From an uncultured Clostridia bacterium (GTDB taxonomy: Bacteria; Bacillota; Clostridia; HGM11514), in the NCBI GenBank assembly GCA_934464705.1, contig CAKSKB010000014.1:1-64000 (forward strand): a stretch of DNA of 64,000 nucleotides, in the 5' to 3' direction. A program made the translations under genes and the position numbers. Under the pieces are notes generated by a model. The model saw only the letters and a program-made list of their open reading frames with translations. It was not told where the DNA came from and made no database searches. Shown here piece by piece: positions 15,846 to 22,916 of this stretch; the first letter of the stretch is position 1, and every line of letters begins with the position of its first letter.

Positions 15846-16189
15846 AAAGCTTCGGAGGGTTTATTCCATCCGAAGCTTTCAGCGTGTCGATAAACTTATC
15901 GGCACGCTGGCAGGCTTCGAAAAAGGAAGGTAAATTTGCCGAACATGGATTCGTCGGCGTATGTGTATACGGTAGAGTCCATGTTCGGTGAAAGCAAGCA
16001 AAACGCCTTGGAATCTCGATGATTTCAAGGCGTTTCTAATGCAGTTTAATTATTTTCGGCAAGAATGATTAGGTGAAAAATGAAGTTGAATTTTTACTTA
16101 AATAATATATTGATGGTTTATTTGCTTGCGGTTGACCGACTTTTTCGGCAGTCTGAAAGCTTCGGAGAGTCTATGCTTTCCGAAGCTTT
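15846..16189. repeat. Structured intergenic repeat, copy 1, flanked by duplicated terminator hairpin
   Basis: A 276-bp core (15880-16155) lies between two 34-bp near-copies of one terminator hairpin (15846-15879 and 16156-16189; 11-bp stems aaagcttcgga/tccgaagcttt). The core folds into: hairpin A (15880-15909); a closing stem of 15912-15924 with 16141-16154; hairpin C (15939-15949 with 15978-15988, 11 bp perfect); stem D (15994-16002 with 16121-16129) enclosing hairpin E (16001-16015 with 16021-16035). The same core is found at 48854-49127. No ORF. It sits between convergent nfnB and the activase gene, whose last codons lie in the right-hand hairpin. Confidence 0.85.
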
Positions 16190-17040
16190 ATTATTGACTC
16201 GGCTTTTTTAATCTCATCTTCAGTCGGCATAAGCGGCGGAAGGGTGGATTTTATATTAAGTGCATTATATTTGGATTCTGCATAATTGTGATATGGTAAA
16301 ATGCGCACATCGGTTATGTTTTTAAGCGTGCTCAGGAATGCGGTGATTTTTTGTATTTGTTCGTCGTTATATCCCGGTACATACGGAATTCGTATTTCGG
16401 ATTTTGCTCCGCAGTTGTCAAGATATATAAGATTACTGAGAATGGTTTTGTTTGATTTGCCGGTGCATTTTATATGTATATCCTCGTCAATTGCCTTTAT
16501 ATCGTAAAGAAATATATCGGTATAAGGTAAAACGCGGTCTATTGACTCTCTCGGAACAAATCCGCATGTATCGACAGCGGTATTTATTCCGTGTTGTTTA
16601 ATTACTGTTAAAATTTCGCGGCATGCCTTGCTTTGCAGCAGACATTCTCCGCCGGATAATGTAATTCCGCCGCCGCTTTCGCTGTAAAAATCCTTATCTT
16701 TAAGCAAAACGCTGCAAATTTCATCCGTACTCATTGCCATTCCGAATATTTCAAGTGCATTTTGAGAACACGCGGCGCTGCACTTGCCGCACGCAGTACA
16801 TTTTGCTCTGTCTAATATATGAGTGTTTTCCGAGATTTTATGGCAGCAGCAAATCTCCGTACATTTTCCGCAGCCGATACATTTGTGTTTGTAAAACGCA
16901 AGCTGTTTTTTCGGCGAAAGCGTTTCCGGATTGTGACACCACAGGCATTTCAGCGTACAGCCTTTGAAAAATACGGTTGTGCGTATTCCGCTGCCGTCAT
17001 GGACGGCAAATCTTTTTATTTGGACTATATTTGCTTTCAT
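16171..17040 (-). CDS. Glycyl-radical enzyme activating protein (radical SAM, PflA-type)
   Basis: 289 residues. The radical-SAM cluster motif is C28-x3-C32-x2-C35 (in FKGCTLKCLWCHNPE). A ferredoxin-like insert with two [4Fe-4S] sites (CIGCGKCTEIC at about 54 and CTACGKCSAAC at about 81) marks the subfamily that activates dehydratase and eliminase GREs (as opposed to PFL's shorter PflA). GGGITLSGGE is the conserved SAM-contact region. It lies 16 bases downstream of the glycyl-radical enzyme gene, its obvious target. The stop codon lies within the hairpin at the right edge of repeat copy 1. Confidence 0.93.
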   Translation of the reverse strand: MKANIVQIKRFAVHDGSGIRTTVFFKGCTLKCLWCHNPETLSPKKQLAFYKHKCIGCGKCTEICCCHKISENTHILDRAKCTACGKCSAACSQNALEIFGMAMSTDEICSVLLKDKDFYSESGGGITLSGGECLLQSKACREILTVIKQHGINTAVDTCGFVPRESIDRVLPYTDIFLYDIKAIDEDIHIKCTGKSNKTILSNLIYLDNCGAKSEIRIPYVPGYNDEQIQKITAFLSTLKNITDVRILPYHNYAESKYNALNIKSTLPPLMPTEDEIKKAESIIKLRKA

Positions 17041-17056
17041 TGCATATTACCCCATT

Positions 17057-19291
17057 TTAACTGATATTTTCGGTTCTTGTTATATATGCGTTTTGCTCTT
17101 TCGTGCTCAAATTGTTCCACAGTACATTCCAGCCGCATACCCTGACCTGAAGGTTCTGATATTTTTCCGGGTGCTTTTGGGCATCTTTCAGCGTTTCGGC
17201 ATCAAAAACATTAAATTGAATTGACTGTCCGCCGTTTTTCATATATACAAACAGCAGAGATTTCATAATTTCAAGACCTTCGTTACCGCTGACTGCTGAC
17301 GGATGAAGCATTATATCAAGACAAAAACCTTCGGAGTAGGTGTACGGATGCATTTTAAGTGCAGATTTTATAAGTGCGGTAATGCCTTCTCTGTCCATGC
17401 CCACGGACGGAGAACCGTTTTTGGAAATCTCATCACCCGCATATCTTCCGTCCGGGGTTGCTTCGGTTTTTTCGCCCTGCCGGACAAACTGCATTGCCGA
17501 ATGCATGAATGCCTTGTAGACGCCGCCTCTTGCATTCGGACGGTTATTTACTTTTGATGCGAAATATGCCGATATTGCTTCGGCGTACATATCTGTTTCG
17601 GCATCGTCGTTTCCGTATTTATGCTTGCTTTTGATAACCTGCGTATGCAAATCTTCAAAGCCGACCCAGTTTTTGTCAAGGGCTTCGGCAAGAGTTTCAA
17701 GCGTTACGGTCTTTTTGTCATATACAAATTCCTTTACCGCCATAACTGCGTCCGCAAGACTTGCAAATCCGCAGTTTAACACGGCTGAATTGTTAAATTT
17801 AACTCCGCTCTGGTAAGCATCTGTACCTTTTTCCAATGCTCCCTCAATAGTTGCCGAATACATATTTGACGGGTTGATAAAACTGAGGTATTTTTCAAAT
17901 TGGTTTGATACACCGATTGACATTTCGATAAGGTTTTCCCATTGCCTTAATACCGCATTGTAAAAGTCTCCGAATGTTTTTAAATTTTTAAGTTCGCCTG
18001 TTTTAATTCCGAGCTGCCTGCCTGTTCTTGAATCAAATCCGTTGCTGAACACATATTCAATCGGTTTCAGTGCGTTGACATATCCGGTGCATGTTGAAAC
18101 TTCGTTCGCGCGTATGCCTGTTTCGTAGCAGCCTCGGATGTCCATGCTGAGAGCTTCCTCATATGTTGCGCCGTAGTTCATGACAGCTTTTATCATAGCG
18201 GGTTCGCACGAGAATGCAAAGCAGTTTTTGCCGCGGCGTATCATATCAAAAACTTTGAAAAGAAGCTTATCCGGCGTGTTTCCGTTGACTTTTATCTGGA
18301 TTTTCGGATTGTATATTCCAAGCTCGTCATAGACTTCGAGTATGTCATAGGATAATTCGTTATATTTTGTGCTTCCGTCGGCGTTTGTACCGCCTATATA
18401 AAACGGCTGTCCCCAATAATTGCCGATTGCCGACCACTGTATAAGAAAATATTTTAGAAGTTCATTTATATCCGCCTTTGTATATGTGCCGTTTTTCAAG
18501 TCGTTTTGGTAGAATCTATACATGGTGTTGTCAAGACCGTTACCGAGCGAACGCACCTGATATGAGTCAAAACATTCGGAAATCATAAAGTAAATGTAAA
18601 TTACCTGCATTGCCTCATATATATTTTTGGGTGCACCGTCGCGTATGCTGCAAAGGCATTCGGCAACTTTTGCTGCTTTTGAATGAGTTTTTGTCAATGC
18701 ATATTTATAAAGCCTGTCAATCAAATCAGTTATCGCTGTATACTCGATTATAATTCCGTCAAAAAAAGCCGCTGTTTCCGGGGAAAGCGTATTGTTTTTT
18801 CTGTGAAGCTCCCTGTATTTTTCGGCACGGTTTTTAAGCCCCGAAAATCCTAATCCGAGAACAGAATTCCAATCCGGCACAACATGGTCAAAGTCGGGCC
18901 ATATCGTAACCGCTCCGGATTCGTTCATGTCCCGCATTTTCTCTTTTATGTCGGGAATTATATCATCGAAGACTTCTTTATACCATTTATCCAGCGTTAC
19001 GGAATTTGCAAGCCGGTTTACACTTCTGAATCCGACAAAGTAATCGTGTTCGCTTATGTCAATTCTCGTGTTTTCAAGAACATATTTTACAGCATATGCT
19101 TTTGCAACAGGATGCGGCAAATTCTTTGTTTTTTCGTAAAGCTTTTTTAGACCGTCTTGGATTTCTTCATCATCAAGACCGGTGCTTTCGTCATAATCAT
19201 ATCCGTGATATGCCATTCGCTCATACGGATTAAACGGTTCGTCTGTTTTATGGTATTTATTTTTTATAAATTCTATATCACGGTAAAACAT
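17057..19291 (-). CDS. Glycyl-radical enzyme of unassigned substrate class
   Basis: About 744 residues. The glycyl radical loop near the C-terminus reads VRVCGWNVLW (Gly720), a variant of the family RVxGY. The thiyl cysteine is Cys388 in MDIRGCYETGIRANE; the C-x-E arrangement (Glu390) is that of eliminase/dehydratase-type enzymes (glycerol dehydratase, CutC, HypD, IslA) and not the adjacent Cys-Cys of pyruvate formate-lyase. Start ATG 19291 follows AGGAG; TTG 19309 is too early. No microcompartment genes are near. Its promoter is back to back with that of an AraC regulator, so it is probably substrate-induced. Substrate cannot be named. Confidence 0.88.
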   Translation of the reverse strand: MFYRDIEFIKNKYHKTDEPFNPYERMAYHGYDYDESTGLDDEEIQDGLKKLYEKTKNLPHPVAKAYAVKYVLENTRIDISEHDYFVGFRSVNRLANSVTLDKWYKEVFDDIIPDIKEKMRDMNESGAVTIWPDFDHVVPDWNSVLGLGFSGLKNRAEKYRELHRKNNTLSPETAAFFDGIIIEYTAITDLIDRLYKYALTKTHSKAAKVAECLCSIRDGAPKNIYEAMQVIYIYFMISECFDSYQVRSLGNGLDNTMYRFYQNDLKNGTYTKADINELLKYFLIQWSAIGNYWGQPFYIGGTNADGSTKYNELSYDILEVYDELGIYNPKIQIKVNGNTPDKLLFKVFDMIRRGKNCFAFSCEPAMIKAVMNYGATYEEALSMDIRGCYETGIRANEVSTCTGYVNALKPIEYVFSNGFDSRTGRQLGIKTGELKNLKTFGDFYNAVLRQWENLIEMSIGVSNQFEKYLSFINPSNMYSATIEGALEKGTDAYQSGVKFNNSAVLNCGFASLADAVMAVKEFVYDKKTVTLETLAEALDKNWVGFEDLHTQVIKSKHKYGNDDAETDMYAEAISAYFASKVNNRPNARGGVYKAFMHSAMQFVRQGEKTEATPDGRYAGDEISKNGSPSVGMDREGITALIKSALKMHPYTYSEGFCLDIMLHPSAVSGNEGLEIMKSLLFVYMKNGGQSIQFNVFDAETLKDAQKHPEKYQNLQVRVCGWNVLWNNLSTKEQNAYITRTENIS

Positions 19292-19333
19292 AATAAATAT
19301 CTCCTGCAATTTATATTTGATTTTTCAATACAA

Positions 19334-19409
19334 AGAATACTGCTAATCGAATGTTTTGTCAATGAACATTTCAAAATGTATTGACTGTTTCGAAACAAAA
19401 TGTTATAAT
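19334..19409. promoter_or_regulatory. Divergent promoters of the glycyl-radical operon and AraC gene
   Basis: Minus: TTGACA (19362-19357), 17 bp, TATTCT (19339-19334). Plus: TTGACT (19381-19386), 17 bp, TATAAT (19404-19409). Between the plus -35 and -10 is a perfect 12-bp palindrome TGTTTCGAAACA (19386-19397), a candidate regulator site. Confidence 0.7.
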
Positions 19410-20218
19410 TGGCAAAGAAGGGAGCTGGTTTTACGGAGAAGTTTTTCGGTTATAATTTTAATATTGATAAAATAGTTCTTGCGTGCTATGTGCCCAAAGG
19501 AGAGGGGACCGCAGTTCACAAGAACAGGTCATCACACGGGCTGGCACTGCATATATCCGGAAGTAAAAAATATATTTTTGAAGGGAAAAACACATTTTGC
19601 GTGGGAAAGAATGATATAGTTTTTTTGCCCGAACATTCGGATTATATTGTTGAGATGCCCTGCCCGGGAGAGTGTTATGCCATAAATTTCAAAATAGCAG
19701 ATTCCGTTTCTTTTGAGCCGTTTGTGTTAAATGTCGGCGATTTGGTAACCGACAGATTCAAGACCGCCGAAAAGGCATTTCGTTTGAAAACATCGGGATA
19801 TGAAATGCAGTGCAAAGCAAATCTGTATGCAATAATATGCTCCATGCTCGGCGAATACGAAAAAAAGTATGTTCCGAAAAGCACAGAAAGAATTATCGAG
19901 CCGGCAATAGAATATATTCACAGAAATTATACATCTGAAAATATAAGTGTAGAGTATCTTGCAAAGCTGTGCGGTATAAGTACGGCTTATTTGAGAAATG
20001 TCTTTTTAAAATGTAAAAATACCACTCCTGTTAAGTACATAAACGACCTTAAGCTTTCAAGAGCCAAGGAGCTTATTTTATCGGATTATTATACTATTCC
20101 CAAAATATCCGAGCTTTCCGGCTTTGGCGATGAAAGCTATTTTTGCCGTTATTTTAAAAGAATGACCGGAATGACTGCGACGCAGTACCGGGAAAATAAA
20201 AAAAATACCGGCAAATAA
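19409..20218 (+). CDS. AraC-family regulator of the glycyl-radical operon
   Basis: Up to 269 residues: cupin-type sensor domain (about 30-120) and C-terminal AraC DNA-binding domain (about 170-265; ISVEYLAKLCGISTAYLRNVFLKC, then ELSGFGDESYFCRYFKRMTG). The start is a problem: the only canonical in-frame codon, TTG 19409, shares its first base with the -10 box of the gene's promoter, so the transcript should begin after it. A good ribosome site (GAAGGGAG, 19417-19424) lies downstream, and the only in-frame codon at the right distance is ACG 19433. The true N-terminus is therefore uncertain. Divergent position suggests control of the GRE and activase. Confidence 0.85.
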   Translation: MAKKGAGFTEKFFGYNFNIDKIVLACYVPKGEGTAVHKNRSSHGLALHISGSKKYIFEGKNTFCVGKNDIVFLPEHSDYIVEMPCPGECYAINFKIADSVSFEPFVLNVGDLVTDRFKTAEKAFRLKTSGYEMQCKANLYAIICSMLGEYEKKYVPKSTERIIEPAIEYIHRNYTSENISVEYLAKLCGISTAYLRNVFLKCKNTTPVKYINDLKLSRAKELILSDYYTIPKISELSGFGDESYFCRYFKRMTGMTATQYRENKKNTGK

Positions 20219-20229
20219 TCTGCCGGTAT
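20197..20229 (-). terminator. Terminator of the GTPase-NYN gene
   Basis: On the minus strand, stem ATACCGGCA/TGCCGGTAT (20205-20213 with 20221-20229) followed by a long T run (the A run at 20197-20205 on the plus strand). It overlaps the last codons of the AraC gene. Confidence 0.75.
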
Positions 20230-20243
20230 CGGAATATGATTTT

Positions 20244-22787
20244 TCAGCTGCCCTGATTTTCAAAATATTCCCTTATTCTGTTTTCTGCGGTTTCGAGTTC
20301 TTTTTTGAAGTCTGCCGCGGTGACTCTTACGGCGCCGTTTCCTATAATTATAATCTGTTCAAGCCCGTCCGATGTCGCAACCCTTACCTTATGATTGCGG
20401 CTCAGTTCGTGCGTGACCTTTTCGATATACATATCGGCGGTTTCCGCCTCTTTTGTATATACAACATCAATGTTGTGTATCTTTTCGATTTCGCCGTGAT
20501 TGTGTCTGACTTTATATGCGTCAAACACTAAAATAATTTCAAAATCGGTAAGCCCTTTATAATTGCAAAGCCTGTTAATCAGAGTGTTTCTTGCGAGGTC
20601 AAGGCTTTTTTCGGAAAGCTTTTTGAGGTCGTCCCACGCAAATATGATGTTGTAGCCATCGATGAGCAAGTATTCCCTGCCGCTTAGTTTTTTTGTCGGC
20701 GAACGGTAAGGTTTTTCAGGCTTTTTAACGGATTTAAGCGCCGTATGAAGCGGTTTTTTAACCTCACCGTATGTCATTTCAAATATCTTCATAAGTTCAG
20801 AATCGCTTGCGGCACGAGAAACATAACGGTGAACTTTTTCTTCAAATTCCGCCTGCTCTTCTTTCTCGCTCTCGGTATGGCAGAAGCTTTCAACCTCTCT
20901 CCACCCGACGGAAAAACCTGCTCCGTGCGAGCAGAATACGGAATCGGGTGTGTTTTCAAGGTCGGCTTCCGGGTCATAGCCTATTTTTTCTGTAATTTCG
21001 GCAGCGTTTTGACATTCCCTGTAACCGCCCGTCATGAGCGAAAGTTTGCCGAGACCTTTTGTGTATGCGATAACCTCCGTCTGATAGTTTCTCATCGAAA
21101 AAACCGGTGCGCTGCCGGAAATAACCGAACAGCCGCCCGACAGCTCCGGCTGAAAAAAGCTTCCTCCCATATTTGTTATGTCGGTCATTGCGCGCCCCAC
21201 GCACTCGTTCGGAATTTCAAGCCGGAAATCATACCACGGTTCCAGAAGAACGCTTTGCGCCTGCATGAGGCCCTGCCTCACCGCACGGTAGGTAGCCTGT
21301 CTGAAATCGCCGCCTTCGGTGTGCTTTTGGTGCGCTTTGCCGTTTATCAGAGTTATTTTCATGTCCGCAATCGGCGAGCCGGTCAGAACGCCAATATGCT
21401 GTTTTTCTTTCAGATGCGTCATGATTAACCGCTGCCAGTTTTTTGCAAGTGTGTTTTCGCTGCACTCCGACGCAAAAACCAGCCCCGAGCCTCTCGGAAG
21501 AGCCTCCAGCCTGAGGCGGACTTCGGCGTAATGCTTAAGCGGTTCGTAATGACCTGCACCGTATGCTTCGCCGCTGATGGTTTCAAGATATGCAATGCTG
21601 CTGTATGAAAAATCAACCTCCATGTCAAAGCGTTCGGCTATAATACGCTTTAGAACTTCAAGCTGAATTTCACCCATTATTTTAAAGCATATTTCGCCGC
21701 TGCGGCTGTCCCACGAGATGGCAAGCTGCGGCTCTTCCTGTTCTAAAATCCTGAATTTTGAAAGTGCGGCAACAGGGTTTACGCCCTCCGGCAGAACTGC
21801 ACGGTAATTGAGTACAGGCTTCAAAATCGCCGTTTCTTCCGAGGGTTCAAAGCCGAGCCCTATTCCCGGGTATGTTTCCGTAAGACCGACTGCGGCGCAG
21901 AGCGTTCCGCTTTCCGCAAACGGTACCGCTTTGAATTTTGCTCCCGAATAAATGCGGATTTGGTTAACCTTTTCGCTCCACGGTTTAAGTTCTTTATTTA
22001 TGCCGTTTACAATATCTTTGACCGAGAGTCTGCCGCCGGTTATCTTCATATGCGTAAGTCTTTCGCCGTGCTCACTTCGTGTGATTTTATAAACCTTTGC
22101 TCCGAATTCCTCTTTGAAATGCGGTTCGGCTGAGTATTTGTCCAGCCCAAGAAGAAGCCCGTCGATACCTTCATATTTAAGAGCCGAACCGAAAAAACAC
22201 GGAAAAATCCGCCGTTTCTTTATTGCGTCCGAAATAAGAGCGTCATCAAGGCAATCTTTCTCAAAAGCCTCAAGCAGCCGCTCGTCGCACAGGGCGAGTT
22301 CTTCCAAGAAATCGCCGCTTTCAAAATTGACGCATTTTTCCGAAAGCTTTGTTTTAATTTCGGTCATAATTTCATCGGCGTTTCTCTCGGAAATATCCAT
22401 TTTGTTGATGAATATAAATGCGGGAATACTCCTTTTTTCAAGCAGCTTCCAAAGGGTTTCGGTGTGGCTCTGGACACCGCTTGTGCCCGAAATCACAAGA
22501 ACCGCATAGTCAATTACCGAAAGCGTTCTTTCCGCTTCCGGTGAAAAATCGACATGCCCGGGGGTGTCAACCAATGTAAGTTCTGTGTTCTGAAGCGTAA
22601 CCGCCGCACTGTTTGAAAACACCGTTATTCCGCGTTCTTTTTCAATTCCGTCGGTATCCATAAATGTGTTTCCGCTGTCAACCCTGCCGGGGGTTCTTAT
22701 TATTCCTGTTTTATAGAGAATCGCTTCCGAAAGCGTTGTTTTTCCGGAATCGACATGTGCAAGTATTCCGATTGTAACTTTTTTCAT
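20244..22787 (-). CDS. TetM/EF-G-like ribosomal GTPase fused to a Rae1/YacP-type NYN nuclease domain
   Basis: 847 residues. Residues 1 to about 650 are a full-length EF-G paralogue of the ribosomal-protection type: G1 AHVDSGKT (10-17), G2 RGIT (52-55), G3 DTPGH (74-78), G4 NKMD (128-131), then domains II-V (EIQLEVLKRI; the AYGAGHYEPLKHYAEVRL stretch of domain IV). After a linker, residues about 704-847 are a NYN/PIN-like domain of the YacP (Rae1) family with its acidic residues: Asp710 (LIDGYN), Asp756 (VFDAYK), Asp785 (ETADMYIE), Asp807 (ATSDGLEQ). In Bacillus subtilis Rae1 is a separate ribosome A-site endoribonuclease. The fusion suggests GTPase-driven delivery of a nuclease to the ribosome; actual tetracycline protection is unproven. 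Confidence 0.9.
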   Translation of the reverse strand: MKKVTIGILAHVDSGKTTLSEAILYKTGIIRTPGRVDSGNTFMDTDGIEKERGITVFSNSAAVTLQNTELTLVDTPGHVDFSPEAERTLSVIDYAVLVISGTSGVQSHTETLWKLLEKRSIPAFIFINKMDISERNADEIMTEIKTKLSEKCVNFESGDFLEELALCDERLLEAFEKDCLDDALISDAIKKRRIFPCFFGSALKYEGIDGLLLGLDKYSAEPHFKEEFGAKVYKITRSEHGERLTHMKITGGRLSVKDIVNGINKELKPWSEKVNQIRIYSGAKFKAVPFAESGTLCAAVGLTETYPGIGLGFEPSEETAILKPVLNYRAVLPEGVNPVAALSKFRILEQEEPQLAISWDSRSGEICFKIMGEIQLEVLKRIIAERFDMEVDFSYSSIAYLETISGEAYGAGHYEPLKHYAEVRLRLEALPRGSGLVFASECSENTLAKNWQRLIMTHLKEKQHIGVLTGSPIADMKITLINGKAHQKHTEGGDFRQATYRAVRQGLMQAQSVLLEPWYDFRLEIPNECVGRAMTDITNMGGSFFQPELSGGCSVISGSAPVFSMRNYQTEVIAYTKGLGKLSLMTGGYRECQNAAEITEKIGYDPEADLENTPDSVFCSHGAGFSVGWREVESFCHTESEKEEQAEFEEKVHRYVSRAASDSELMKIFEMTYGEVKKPLHTALKSVKKPEKPYRSPTKKLSGREYLLIDGYNIIFAWDDLKKLSEKSLDLARNTLINRLCNYKGLTDFEIILVFDAYKVRHNHGEIEKIHNIDVVYTKEAETADMYIEKVTHELSRNHKVRVATSDGLEQIIIIGNGAVRVTAADFKKELETAENRIREYFENQGS

Positions 22788-22821
22788 AGCTTTACCTGTG
22801 ATTTAATATAATTATAAGGTT

Positions 22822-22887
22822 ATTTTATACCATTTTAAACAATTTGTCAATCATTTATTGACATAAGGCGGTGATAAGTGGTATAAT
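22822..22887. promoter_or_regulatory. Divergent promoters (GTPase-NYN / secreted protease)
   Basis: Minus: TTGACA (22850-22845), 17 bp, TAAAAT (22827-22822). Plus: TTGACA (22858-22863), 18 bp, TATAAT (22882-22887). The two -35 boxes form a perfect dyad TGTCAAT-N5-ATTGACA. Confidence 0.75.
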
Positions 22888-22916
22888 AAAATTAAAACAT
22901 GTATTCGGAGGGGTCT

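Noticed and set aside
15880..16155. A small protein gene inside the repeat core
   Set aside because: No ORF with ribosome site is conserved between the two copies; only the stems are.
20745..21428. 227-codon plus-strand ORF opposite the GTPase-NYN gene
   Set aside because: Antisense shadow; the minus-strand frame carries continuous EF-G homology.
20244..22787. Plain tetracycline-resistance gene (tetM/tetW-like)
   Set aside because: The C-terminal NYN domain and native-looking base composition, with no mobile flanks, argue for an intrinsic ribosome factor; resistance cannot be claimed from sequence.
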